This document shows positions 11,333 to 22,276 of a stretch of 64,000 nt of DNA, piece by piece (the stretch's first letter is position 1; each line of letters opens with the position of its first letter). This DNA is from Lichina pygmaea (lineage: Eukaryota; Ascomycota; Lichinomycetes; Lichinales; Lichinaceae), in assembly GCA_963422465.1 (NCBI GenBank), contig OY730169.1, positions 2,480,001 to 2,544,000 of the forward strand. Reading direction: 5' to 3'. The position numbers and the translations under genes are program-made. The notes beneath the pieces are model-generated. The model saw only the letters and a program-made list of their open reading frames with translations, had not been told where the DNA came from and did not search any database.

Positions 11333-14300
11333 GAGAAGGGGTCGAGCAGAGCCTCGACGCGACAGCCTGCAGTCCGCATTTTCGCATCAAGATGAGAGTC
11401 AACAGGCACCTGACAAACGCCATGATCGACTCTGGAGCTACTGGCAACTTCATGTCAGAAAGTTTCGCCAGGAAGCACAAGATCCCGACTCAGGAAAAGA
11501 GGAATCCATACCAACTAACGGTAGTGGACGGGACACCACTCTCCAACGACCAAGGACGAGTGACGAAGGAGACCAAGAACCTACGACTGTGTGTCGACGG
11601 TACGACAATCGGATCAGAAGAATTCGACTTGGTCCAGATACCACATGAAGTTATATTGGGTCTTCCGTGGTTGGAAAGTCAAAACCCAAGGATCGACTGG
11701 AAAAGAAGGCACCTAGTCTTTCCGAAGAGGAGTCTGGCAACTCGAGCAGAGCCAGAGAAAGTGAGAATCAAAGAGATCTCATATGCAGGGTGGAAGAAGC
11801 ACCACCGGCGAGGGCGAGCCTATGTGGCTTGGATGAAGCCCCGAAACCATCAACTTTGCACCACGCATGACGCCGTGGGCGAGACTCAGGCACCGCAGCT
11901 GCCAAGTGAGTATAAAGACTACCAGGAGATGTTTGGTGAGGAAGCGGTCGCGACGCTACCAGAACACCAAGAGTGGGATCACGAAATTCCGCTGGAAGAC
12001 GGAAAGAAACCCACACACGGCCCTATTTACGCTCTATCAGCAAAGGAGCTTGAGGCCTTAAGAGATTACCTGGACGAGAACCTAGCGAAAGGGTTCATAA
12101 GACCTTCAACATCACCGGCCGGATACCTGATATTGTTTGTGCCAAAGAAGGACGGCAAATTACGACTGTGTGTCGACTACCGGCAGCTTAATGCGATCAC
12201 GATTAAGAATCGCTACCCGCTACCGTTAATATCGGAAATCCAGGACTGAATCCAAGGAGCCAAGTGGTTTACCAAGTTTGACATCCGAGGCGCTTTCAAC
12301 CTGGTTAGGATGAAAGATGGCGAAGAATGGAAGACAGCCTTTCGTACGAGGTACGGGCATTACGAGTATACCGTTATGCCATTCGGCCTTACGAATGCAC
12401 CGGCGACATTCCAATCACTTATTAACGCCATCCTCCGACAATACCTGGATATATTTGTTACCGCTTATATCGATGATGTCTTGGTTTACACCAATGGAAC
12501 CCTGGAGGAGCACAGACAGCATGTTAAGAAGATCCTACATGCGCTCCAAGAAGCAGGAATGAGGTTACACCTTGATAAGAGCGTCTTCCACGTGAAAGAA
12601 GTGGAATATTTGGGATCAATCTTGACGACGGAAGGAATCTGTATGGACGATACAAAGATCACGGCAGTACGAGACTGGCCAACACCCAAAAACCTCAAAG
12701 AAGTCCAATCCTTCCTGGGATTTGCGAACTTCTACCGACGATTCATCAAGGAGTACTCGAGGACAGCAGCACCCTTGACTGAACTAACAAAGAAGGAAGA
12801 AACCTTCACATGGGGGAACAGCCAAGAAAGAGCGTTCCAGGAGCTGAAAGAGAAGTTCACCTCCGCACCCATACTGGCATCATTTGATCCCGGATGGCGG
12901 ATCATCATGGAGACAGATGCCTCGGACCAAGCACTTGGATCTTGCTTGTGTCAACCAGACACCGAAAACCGCCTACACCCTGTCGCATACCGATCGAGAA
13001 AGTTCTCTGGCCCAGAACTCAGGTACGATGTTCACGACAAGGAGTTGTTAGCGATTGTCGACGTATTCCAGGAGTGGAGACCTTACCTGGAAGGAGCAAA
13101 GTACACAGTGGACGTGTACTCAGACCACAAGAATTTGGCTTACTTCACGACGACAAAGAAGCTAAACAGACGACAAGTCCGATGGGCGGAGCTTTTAGCT
13201 TCATATGACTTCCAGATCTTCTATCGAAAAGGATCAGAAAACGCACGAGCAGACGCGCTTAGCAGGCGGCCTGATATGACGACAGACGACACGACAGAAG
13301 AGCGCCCAATCCTAGTGACAAAAGGACAAACTCTGGTCTATGCTCAACCTCAGTTAGCGAGAACTGAAGAAATGGGTGCACTCCTGACTCTAGGCCACAA
13401 CGTTGCGGCCACAAACAAGGAAGAAGTGCCAGAGAGCGCACAAGAGGACGTGATTCGACAACATCATGATGGACCTCTACACGGACATCCTGGGCGAGAC
13501 AAAACCCTGGAAAAGATCCGGAGACGTTACCACTTCAACGGAATGAAGTGGAAAGTGACGGAATTTATTCGCAACTGCGAAGAGTGTGCGAAAAACAAAC
13601 CGTCACGCCACAAACCCTATGGAGAGAGTCAACAAATGGACCTCCCAGAAGTGGCTTGGGATACCATCACAATGGATTTTGTGGTGAAGCTGCCGAGGTC
13701 AGAGGACCCGGTAACAAAGGTGAAATATGACAGTATCTTGGTGGTTGTCGACAAACTCACCAAATACGCTCACCTGATCCTGTGGCGAGAGACAGGAACA
13801 GCGAGCGAACTCGCCAATGTCCTGCTCAAAGAATTGGTTAGCCAGCGAGGGCTACCCACGAAGATTATCTCGGATCGAGACAAACTCTTCACCTCGAAAT
13901 TCTGGAACACGTGGACAAGACAGCTAGGGATAGACACAAGGATGTCTACTGCCTACCATCCACAAACAGACGGACAAACTGAGAGAACAAACCAGACGAT
14001 GGAACAGTACCTACGCCACTACGTCAACCACCGACAGGACGATTGGGTAGAACTACTACCAATGGCTCAGTTTGCGTACAACGATCAGCAACACAGCGTG
14101 ACGGGCATGACACCGTTCTTTGCGAACTACGGCAGAAACCCCCGCTGGGAAGCGATGGCGGCTGGAAGTGGCACTTCAACGAACGTCGAAAAACTCACTG
14201 CTATGCATGAGGAAATGAAGACTGCAATTGAATCCGCACAAAAGACAACAAGCCACCGCCTAAACAGCAAAAGGTTGAAGGGACCAACCCTGGAGAGGGG

Positions 14301-14793
14301 GGATAAGGTCTATTTGTCAACAAAAAACCTGCGCTTGAAGCGACCGAGCAAAAAGCTGGATCATGTACGAATCGGACTGTTTGAGATTGAGAAGCGCACT
14401 GGAGAAGTCAACTACCGACTGAGACTGCCAAAAAAGGCACGGATACACCGAGTATTCCATGTCTCGCTGCTTGAGCCAGCACCCAGCGACGCAGCAATCG
14501 AAACAGAATGGCACTTTGAGGACGACGAAGAAGAGTACGATGTCGAAAGGATCCTAGACAGCCGGAGAAGCGGACGGAAAATTGAATACCTGGTCAAGTG
14601 GTTAGGGTACGACAATGAGGAGAACTCGTGGGAACCCACCGAGAACTTCAGCCCTGCGACAAACAAGAAACTGCAGAGTTTCCACCGACAAAACCCGCAG
14701 AAGCCAGGATCGATGGAGACAAAGGCTCGAGAGAAGCCAAAGCCTCCGAAGAGAAGAAGTCCTCCAAAGGCGGTGGGGACTCCACACGCGTAG
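11278..14793 (+). pseudogene. Pol polyprotein of element 1 (PR-RT-RH-IN-chromodomain), one in-frame TGA
   Basis: The frame is entered by -1 shift. Aspartic protease: D-S-G-A at 11428-11439. Reverse transcriptase: about 12000-12560 with Y-I-D-D-V near 12466. RNase H: M-E-T-D-A-S-D near 12907 and D-H-K-N-L near 13120. Integrase: H...H...C-E-E-C zinc region from about 13460, with catalytic acidic residues in T-M-D-F-V-V-K, S-D-R-D-K-L-F-T and the T-E-R-T-N-Q segment. A chromodomain ends the protein (Y-L-V-K-W-L-G-Y ... N-S-W-E-P-T, about 14535-14690). The only break is TGA at 12247-12249, where related proteins have Arg, so a CGA-to-TGA change is likely. Otherwise the frame is intact for 3.5 kb. 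The tail overlaps the antisense ORF by 146 bp. Confidence 0.9.
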
Positions 14794-15178
14794 CCTCCTG
14801 CTCGAGATCCTCCTGATCCTCGATCGCAGCAAGCTCACGCTTGATGGCCTCACCCTCCTTCTTGGACAACACACCCAACTGACGACAGAGACGAAGTTTG
14901 CGAGGAAGGAGAACGGACTCCTGCTCCTCGATCTCCTTCAGTTGAGCCTTGAGCTGAGTGCGCTCAAGCTCCATCTTCTCCCACTCCGACTCCGCGAGAT
15001 GGAGATCGTAACGGTGACCCTTCTCAAGGCACCGACCGCAAAATGTGGACTCTGAACTGACGACACACTTGGCACGGTCATGACAACATGCGCTGCATGA
15101 AACTTTGGATACCTTGCCCATCTTGCCAACACGAGAACTGAGGACTCCACGACGATTAACACGAGATGTCCGGGTCAT
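14648..15178 (-). CDS. Antisense ORF of element 1: Zn2Cys6-like, coiled-coil protein (176 aa)
   Basis: It lies between pol and the 3' LTR on the opposite strand, starting 52 nt from the LTR edge and running convergent to pol, whose last 146 bp it overlaps. Residues near 28-58 read C-x2-C-x6-C-x8-C-x2-C-x6-Y, the spacing of a Gal4-type Zn(II)2Cys6 cluster with Tyr at the sixth position. A basic N-terminus precedes it, and a Glu/Lys/Leu-rich stretch with coiled-coil character follows (W-E-K-M-E-L-E-R-T-Q-L-K). Element 2 has an ORF at the same place with the same spacing (21829-22233). I do not recognise a named family. It might bind DNA or zinc; whether it is expressed is unknown. Confidence 0.6.
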   Translation of the reverse strand: MTRTSRVNRRGVLSSRVGKMGKVSKVSCSACCHDRAKCVVSSESTFCGRCLEKGHRYDLHLAESEWEKMELERTQLKAQLKEIEEQESVLLPRKLRLCRQLGVLSKKEGEAIKRELAAIEDQEDLEQEATRVESPPPLEDFFSSEALASLEPLSPSILASAGFVGGNSAVSCLSQG

Positions 15179-15215
15179 GGTAAGAGAAGCGAGAGGATCT
15201 GGGGACAGAACCTTT

Positions 15216-15230
15216 GGAGGGAGGGGATGG
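15216..15230 (+). promoter_or_regulatory. Polypurine tract of element 1
   Basis: The purine-rich GGAGGGAGGGGATGG abuts the 3' LTR start, where plus-strand DNA synthesis of LTR retrotransposons is primed. It has one pyrimidine. Confidence 0.75.
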
Positions 15231-15643
15231 TGTTAAGGCCCAGGCCGGAACGGCTGAGCTGACCGAAGCGAGTGTACAGAGGTACACGGAACAATATTCA
15301 CCCGACCCGGTGGACGAGGTGGATGATGTGTAACCAGCTCGTCCAGCTCGTCCACGGGAACAATGTTCACCCGACCCGGTGGACGAGGTGGATGATGTGT
15401 AACCAGCTCGTCCAGCTCGTCCACGCAGAAAGCTGATACCCCTCGGGAAGACCCCCCCCCCTCAGGCTCCTGTATATAAGAACCCAGATAGCCGGAGAGA
15501 ATAGCTCTCCAGGCTGAACGCACATTACGAGCGACAATAGCAAGAGAGTTACCCCACTTGCTATTCATCTATTGAGTCCCTGCCCTCCTCGGTCGAAGAC
15601 AGGACCACCCACATTCTGTGTGAACGTGGACTGGCCTTTAACA
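15231..15643 (+). repeat. 3' LTR of element 1
   Basis: 413 bp, almost identical to the 5' LTR. It differs by gacgat to gatgat at two places and by one G to A in the ctcgggaggacc stretch. It carries the same tandem dyads and a TATA box at 15473-15479. Confidence 0.95.
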
Positions 15644-15650
15644 AGAAAGC

Positions 15651-15670
15651 TTTCAGAAGCTTTCAGAAGC
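15651..15670. repeat. 10-bp tandem duplication in the transposase reading frame
   Basis: TTTCAGAAGC occurs twice in a row just after the element 1 target duplication. Removing one copy restores a continuous frame (R-K-L-S-E-A-A-V-C-G-Y-L-D) across the insertion site. Confidence 0.85.
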
Positions 15671-16252
15671 TGCTGTCTGTGGGTACCTTGATTGACTCGA
15701 CAAGCTAGGACTACCTGTACAACCAGCAATGCTTCAGAATACCGCCAATGTTGTCCTGTCACACAACCACACTGGAGATGATGATCCACCTGTTGTTGGA
15801 ACCTTGTGGGTCCACCAGTTCCTCAAACACCACCCTGAGTATTTTGTACAAAAGCAGAAAACAACAGACCCCTGATGAACTGTTGCCAGTAATGCATCCT
15901 TGATAGTGGAGTGGTACAAGGACTTCCGTATCACTTGGCAGGTGTTTGGCTTCCAGTCTAGTGATGTCTGGAATATGGACAAGTCAGGCTTCATGGTGGG
16001 CATGGGAAAGAATCAGAAAGTGATCACAAAAGATCCTTGTCAGAAGCTATACCTTGGAAGCTCCACTAACTATAAGCTGGTCACAGTTGTGGAAGCTATC
16101 AGTGCTGGTGGGAGGACTATGCCTCCAATGGTCATCCTGCCAGGCAAGTGTCAGCAGGAACACTGGTATGACCGCACAAGCATTGAGGATCAAGCTCTTG
16201 TTGCAGTTTCAGATTCTGGGTTCTTGAATGATGAGCTAGCTTTGGAGTGGGT

Positions 16253-16935
16253 TGTTACGACCCAGGAGGAACACAGTCTTTATATACTCACAGAAAGCAG
16301 CAGACAGGATACTGGACGGAAGTACCAGACAGCGTGGCACGGGAACCAGTCACGTGACCGGCAAGACAAACCAGGGGGTGCTCGCCGCAGCATGTATATG
16401 CACGAACAAGTGAGCAAAGTGAGCAGAGCTCACCCAGCTCACCGCGGCGTGCATGAAAAGTGAGCAAAGTGAGCAGAGCTCACCCAGCTCGCCGCAGCGT
16501 GCATGAACAAGTGAGCAAAGTGAGCAGAGCTCACCCAGCTCACCGCAGCGTGCATGAACAAGTGAGCAAAGTGAGTAGAGCTCACCCAGCTCGCCGCAGC
16601 GTGCATGAACCGTGAGCAAAGTGAGCAGAGCTCACTGATCTCACCGAGTGAGCAAAGTGAGCAGAGCTCACTGTGCTCACGAACTGAGCACTATATAGTT
16701 CGGCGATAGTTCCCCTATGGAACAATCGTCTTCAACTCATGTTGTGATCCAGACAACTAGATCTACTTCAATACAATCCTTTTGTAACAAAGCCATTGAT
16801 CAGGTGTCACCACCACCACGTTCCACCAAACCCCTTCGCACTCCTTGACACTCCTCTCCTGTGAGAACCAACCCACCTTCCACCTCTCACCCTAATCCTA
16901 TACTCAGATAGGACAGTACAGTACGGACTGCAACA
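16253..16935 (+). repeat. 5' LTR of element 2
   Basis: 683 bp. It contains about four tandem units of ~51 bp plus a shorter one (about 16396-16685), each built of GTGAGC-AAA-GTGAGC-AGA-GCTCAC-CCA-GCTCAC, a dyad. TATATAG lies at 16692-16698. Compared with the 3' LTR it has TG or CA at about eleven sites where the other copy has CG. Confidence 0.9.
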
Positions 16936-16953
16936 CTTTGAAGACTCTCAAGG

Positions 16954-18453
16954 ATGAGTACCTCAGGAGCAACCAACCCCGACTTCCCAGATAGAAAGAT
17001 TAGCGTCACCAAGCCAGACCTGTTCTACGGCGAAAGGAACAAGGTCGACGACTGGCTCATGCAACTCCAAGTCTACTTTCAATTCCAACCAGAGACAAAG
17101 CTGCCTAAGGAAAAGTGGCCCCTCTTCGCAACCACTTACATGAGAGGCAATACTTATTGATGGATCAAGCCCTACGTCAACAAACATCTCTCAGGAAACA
17201 GAGACCACGACAGCACATCAGAATGGATGACAAAATGGACATGATTCAAGGATAAGATCAAAAGGATCCTTGGACTATCTAACGAAGACAAAGTGGCTAT
17301 ACGAATAATCCAGCACATCAAGCAACAACGCTCAGCCGCAGAGTACACCACACAGTTCAAACAATACTCAGTACTGACTGACTGGGATGACGACACCCTG
17401 ATGGTCATGTACTGACATGGACTCAAGGAAAACATGAAGGATGAAATCACCTTCGACAGACAAGCGGTTGACACACTGGACAAACTTATCACACAAGCAA
17501 TCGACATCAATGACAAACTATTCGAGCGAGTGATAGAGAAACACAACGACAGAGGATACAGCCACCCCGCATGGCATGTGAGCAACCACTACAAGCTGCC
17601 TAACAAAGCACCACCACATGACCCATATGGCTATGCACCCATGGAACTGGATGCAGTCCACCACAAGAGAAGGTTTATGAAAGGAAGGAACAACAAAAAG
17701 AGGAAAGCACTGAAGTGCTATGCCTGTGGCAAGCTAGGCCACATGGCGAAAGACTGTTATTCAAAGAACAAGGTGCACTGACAGCAACTTAATACGCTTG
17801 ACAGAGACTGGAATGTCATCAAGCCAGAGGACCCACTAGGAGAGGCTCAGCTATCCCTCGAACAATAGGACAACTACGATCAGACATTGGAAGCAGCCCA
17901 CCAACTGGCAACATCAGGAGGCAAGGACCTACCAGAACAGACAGGTCAGGACAAGAGACAGGAGCCCTTAACCACCTCTGATGGGGACCGAGACAAACCC
18001 GTGTCTATCAAAGAAGAAATACCACAAGGAAGCTATGCTTACAGCATAGACTCACGAAATCTACAGCACGGCGAACTACAGTGGAGGTTTTGCACAAAGC
18101 ACTACTGCACCTACCACAAACAACTACGAAGGTACAGAGGACATTCACCCTACCACACCGCCTGCCACAAGCATTGGGTCAACTGCAAGAAGGATGTGTG
18201 TGAGATCCACCTTTGGGACAAACGCCAACACACCGCATTCCCCAGGCACACACATGATTGGCACGAACACCTTATGTTCCTACAGCAAGGCAACAACCAC
18301 AACTGCTACATCAACAATTGGCAGTACTGCCTCAAGCCTGGATGTGACAAGCATCAGCAAGACAAATTCATGAACAGATTCCTCAGGACTGATGGGAATG
18401 GCTGGACCCATTGCCCAGTCAGTGGAAAGACACTTCAATCAGGAAAAGACTGA
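16954..18453 (+). pseudogene. Gag of element 2, in-frame stops
   Basis: It starts M-S-T-S-G-A-T-N-P and shows the full capsid N-terminus lacking in element 1 (K-P-D-L-F-Y-G-E-R-N-K-V-D-D-W-L). A CCHC knuckle (C-Y-A-C-G-K-L-G-H-M-A-K-D-C) is near 17722-17765. Three C-terminal repeats follow W-x2-C-x4-C-x2-H (about 18080-18118, 18160-18210 and 18303-18352). In-frame stops include TGA at 17158, 17413 and 17779 and TAG near 17866. At the TGA positions Arg is expected from alignment with relatives, consistent with CGA to TGA. Pol follows in the -1 frame, but no slippery heptamer is visible at the end, where the site reads tca gga aaa gac tga. Confidence 0.8.
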
Positions 18454-21400
18454 ACTCTCTTGTCAAGGGGTGACATCAGGAGCTCAACAACATGACCCCT
18501 AGCAACACAAAGCACCTGCGATTACCTGTGTCACTACACGCCAACACGCCAGTACAGACATACGCACTTGTTGACTCTGGAGCCAGTGGAAACTACATCT
18601 TGAGGCAACTTTACAACACCCTCAGCACTGGAAGGAGACGCAAGTAGCAGCTCTATCAGCTCGCGATGGCAAATAGACAGACAGAGCTAGTCTGCCATGA
18701 GACACAGCCAATGGAAATAGTTACCGGACACCATACTGAAAGGATCCACCTTGATATTGTCAAGTTGGCCACTCAGGATATCTATTTGGGGATGCCTTGG
18801 CTAAAGAAGCACAACCCAGTTGTTAACTGGAGGACAGGAGTACTCACGTTTAGGAACTGCACTAACAACACAGCTCGGACCTGTTACCAGCCGCAGAAGG
18901 CGTGGACAGATGAGGGAAGGAGTCCTCAGTGGAACCTCACTGACAGAAAGGACAACTCTCAAGAGAAGAGGTCTGCCTCAACAGGCACACCCCGGAACCA
19001 GGTGGCCAAACAGTCAGAGATGAAGAGAGAGGAAGTTGTTAACCCTCTGGAGATCCCTGAAGAGTACTGACCTGGGTATGATAACCTCTTTCAGGAAGAG
19101 ACAACAACAGCAGTGTTGCCTAAGCACCAACCTTGGGATCATGAGATCAAGTTGCAACCAGGGACAGAGCCAGGATTTGGACCAATTTACCAGTTATCAG
19201 AGAAAAAGCTCCAAGTACTTCGCGAGTACCTGGAGGAAAACCTGAAAAAGAGTTTCATTCGAGAATCTCAATCGCCAGCAGGATACCCGATACTATTTGC
19301 ACCAAAGAAAGACAGAAGTCTTCGACTTTGTGTGGATTACAGGAAACTCAACAACATTACCATCAAGAACTGATATCTGTTGCCAAATGCGAACAAACTG
19401 CGAGACAGGATCAGCCAAGCTACAATCTTTACCAAGCTGGACTTGAAAGAAGCATACAACCTGATACGCATGAAAAAAGGAGAAGAATGGAAGACAGCCT
19501 TCAGAACCTGATACAGACACTACAAGTATCTGGTTATGCCATTCGGACTCACGAACACACCAGCAACATGTCAAGCATTGATCAACAATGTTATCAGAGC
19601 ACACCTGGACCAAACAGCTATCGCCTACCTGGACGACATTCTTGTCTACTCGAACACGCAACAGGAACATACCAAACATGTGAAGGATATTCTACGATGC
19701 CTACAACAGGCAGGGCTCAAGCTCAACCCAAAGAAGTGCGAGTTCAACAAACCGGAAGTTGAATTCCTCGGATATGTTATAGGGATCAAAGGGATCAAGA
19801 TTGACTCTGAGAAAATCAAAGTGATTCAGCAATAGCCAACACTGACATCAGTTAAGGAAGTACAAGCCTTCCTAGGATTTGCCAACTTCAACTGACAGTT
19901 CATAAAGAACTACTCACAGATGGCAACACCACTGACAGAACTCACAAAGAAGGATGTGGAGTACTGGTGGACGGAGAGACAACAAAAAGTATTCCAACAG
20001 CTCAAGGACACTTGCGCCAAGGAACCAGTTCTCCTCAACTTCAAGACAGGCCAACCGACACAAATCAAGACAGACACTTCAGATCAGGTAGTGGGAGCAT
20101 GTCTATGCCAACAGGCAGACAGCAAGTGGCACCCAGTTGCCTACTACTCACGAAAAATAACACAAGCAGAATGAAACTATGATATCCACGACAAAGAGCT
20201 ACTGGCAGTCGTCAACGCACTCGAACACTGGAGAGTGTACGCGGAAAGCAGTTCTGAACTCACTATTCTCACAGACCACAAGAATCTGACAACGTTCATG
20301 ACAACCAAGAAGCTGAACAGACGGCAAGTCAGATGGGCTGAACTCCTAGGGCAACACAAGTTCAAGATCTTGTACACCCCTGGACAAGACAATAGGAGAG
20401 CAGACGCACTAAGCTGACAAAAAGACTACATGGAAGATGATGAACGCCAAGGAACGATCTTACAGCAGGACCAGCAAGGAAACCTGGTGCCTCAACCACA
20501 GATCAACGAGCTCACGGCAGAAGACACTGAAGAACTAATAAGGAACTACCACGATAATCCAGCACATGGTCACCCAGGAATCTCCAAGACCACAGACCTT
20601 ATCCAACAGGCAGGGAACAATGTCATTAACCTCTGACAACATGTCACAAGCTACATCAGCAAGTGTCTACTATGCCAGAAAAACAAACATGGAAGACATA
20701 AGCCATACGGAGAAGGACACCCGAACATGATACCGAGAGGCCTGTGGGAAGATGTGTCAATGGACTTCATCACAAAGCTACCCAAGTCCAAAGACCCAGT
20801 CACAGGAATCACCTACAACTTGATTATAGTGATAGTGGACAGATTCACAAAATATCTAATAGTGGTACTATTCAAGGAAACCCACACAGCAGAACAGTTA
20901 GGACACCTCTTACTGGACAGATTGGTCAGAGACCACAGAGTTCCAATCACGATCATTACAGACAGAGACAAACTCTTCACATCCAACTACTGGAAGACAA
21001 TCAGTGCAGCCATGGGAACAAAACCCAAAATGTCTACAGCCTATCACCCACGAACTGACAGCCAGACGGAGCGAGCAAACCAAGTCCTGGAGACTTACTT
21101 ACAGCATTACATCAACCAGACCCACAGCAATTGGGTACAGTTATTACCAGTGGCACAGCTGGCAATCAACCAGCACAGATCAGACTCAACAAAGAAATCG
21201 CCATTTTTTGCCAATTTTGGATGACATGTGAACATCGGGATGCCAAGCAGAGCTTCACCAAACACGGAGAAAGCACTCCAACACGACAAGCTCCTACGAC
21301 AAACACACACAATGATGAGGCACTACCTTCAAGAGACCTCAGAAAGAATGCAACGTCAAATGGACAAGAAATCGAAAATGGCACCTCAGCTAAAGAAGGG

Positions 21401-21791
21401 GGATAAAGTCTACCTCCTCACAAGAAATTGGAAAGTCAAGAAACCAAGGACAAAGAAACTGGACCATGTCAAGGTCAGACTATTTTCGGTCGAAGAAAAA
21501 ACTGGACCAGTCAACGTCAGACTGTGACTACCGAGAGACGCTCGGGTATACCCCAACTTTCACATATCGATGATTGAACCAGCCGACCAGAGCACACCCT
21601 TGCAGGAAACATTTTATTACCAACCCGAAGAAGAACAAGAGTTCGAAGTTGAACAGATCCTGGCTAGGAAAAGTCAGCAATACCTTGTCAAGTGGAAAGG
21701 ATACCCAGACTCGGAAAATACCTGGGAACCACTCAAGAACCTCGCGAACTGCCAGCTTCTTCTGCGACAGTTTCAGCAGGAGCAGGACTGA
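18450..21791 (+). pseudogene. Pol of element 2 (PR-RT-RH-IN-chromodomain), about a dozen stops but no frameshift
   Basis: One frame is kept throughout: protease D-S-G-A at 18573-18584, reverse transcriptase with Y-L-D-D-I near 19625, RNase H (K-T-D-T-S-D near 20070), integrase (M-D-F-I-T-K-L-P near 20760; S-T-A-Y-H-P-R-T-D near 21035) and chromodomain (V-K-W-K-G-Y ... N-T-W-E-P, about 21640-21750). TGA interrupts at 18471, 19068, 19371, about 19509, 19893, 20172, 20415, 20634, 21222 and 21525, and TAG at 18645 and 19833. The absence of indels over 3.3 kb argues for a base-substitution process. Confidence 0.85.
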
Positions 21792-21828
21792 ACAGCTCGG
21801 CCTGCAGGAGGGACGTGTCAATGACTGA

Positions 21829-22233
21829 TCAAGTCAAATCCTCGCCATCCGACTCCATCTCTTTCACCAAGCACTGAAGCTTCTGCCTCGCACAGACCTC
21901 AGCACCCTCCAACACCTTTCGCTTCCGAGACAGACAAGCCTGCACTGTGGCAAGTTGTTCAAAGAGTGTGTTGCACGTTGCCTTGTCAGTGGCCACATCC
22001 TCACGGAGGTTGTCCTGGGACATGTTCAGAGATTCCCAGGACACAGAGACACAAGACCTTCCGCGCCGAGTGCACGCAGCACATTTCAACTTATTGTCTT
22101 CTCCCGGCATCTGGAAGCATGGACGACCACGGAGAACACAAAAGCCGCAGGGTGTACGCGAAACAAAACCCTGATCACGGATTTGAGCAGTAAGCTGAGT
22201 TCGGCTAACAGTCGCACGTGACTTTGGAGGCAT
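21829..22233 (-). CDS. Antisense ORF of element 2: Zn2Cys6-like protein (134 aa)
   Basis: It occupies the same slot as the antisense ORF of element 1: after the end of pol, on the other strand, starting 43 nt from the 3' LTR. Residues near 31-63 read C-x2-C-x6-C-x11-C-x2-C-x6-C, a complete Zn2Cys6 spacing. A basic N-terminus (M-P-P-K-S-R-A-T) precedes it and a possible coiled coil follows. It is open from start to stop although gag and pol of the same element carry many stops. Family unknown; Zn-binding is inferred from spacing only. Confidence 0.6.
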   Translation of the reverse strand: MPPKSRATVSRTQLTAQIRDQGFVSRTPCGFCVLRGRPCFQMPGEDNKLKCAACTRRGRSCVSVSWESLNMSQDNLREDVATDKATCNTLFEQLATVQACLSRKRKVLEGAEVCARQKLQCLVKEMESDGEDLT

Positions 22234-22276
22234 GACCAGATTTCATCAAGATGATGAAAGATGGAGAGGAGGATAG

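Larger units (their letters stand above)
9630..15643 (+). mobile_element. Ty3/Gypsy chromodomain LTR retrotransposon (element 1, 6014 bp)
   Basis: Two 413-bp LTRs (9630-10042 and 15231-15643) begin TGTTAAGGCC and end GGCCTTTAACA, and are flanked by a 5-bp target duplication AGAAA (9625-9629 and 15644-15648). My manual comparison finds three differences between the LTRs, two of them CpG to TpG, so insertion was recent. The order is gag (N-terminally shortened), -1 frameshift signal, pol with protease, reverse transcriptase, RNase H, integrase and chromodomain, then an antisense ORF, a purine tract and the 3' LTR. Domain order and the terminal chromodomain place it among the chromoviruses. No convincing tRNA primer site is visible after the 5' LTR. 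Confidence 0.95.

Noticed and set aside
16350-16619. 89-codon Cys/Leu-rich minus-strand frame in LTR of element 2 (also at 22374-22643)
   Set aside because: Translation of the ~51-bp tandem units; no sign of selection as protein.
16396-16685. Regularly spaced repeats that might suggest a CRISPR array
   Set aside because: The units are contiguous imperfect copies with no unique spacers, lie in an LTR, and occur in a fungal genome.
18430-18453. Frameshift site at the gag-pol junction of element 2
   Set aside because: Pol is in the -1 frame as in element 1, but the codons read tca gga aaa gac tga, with no X-XXY-YYZ heptamer and no clear pseudoknot.
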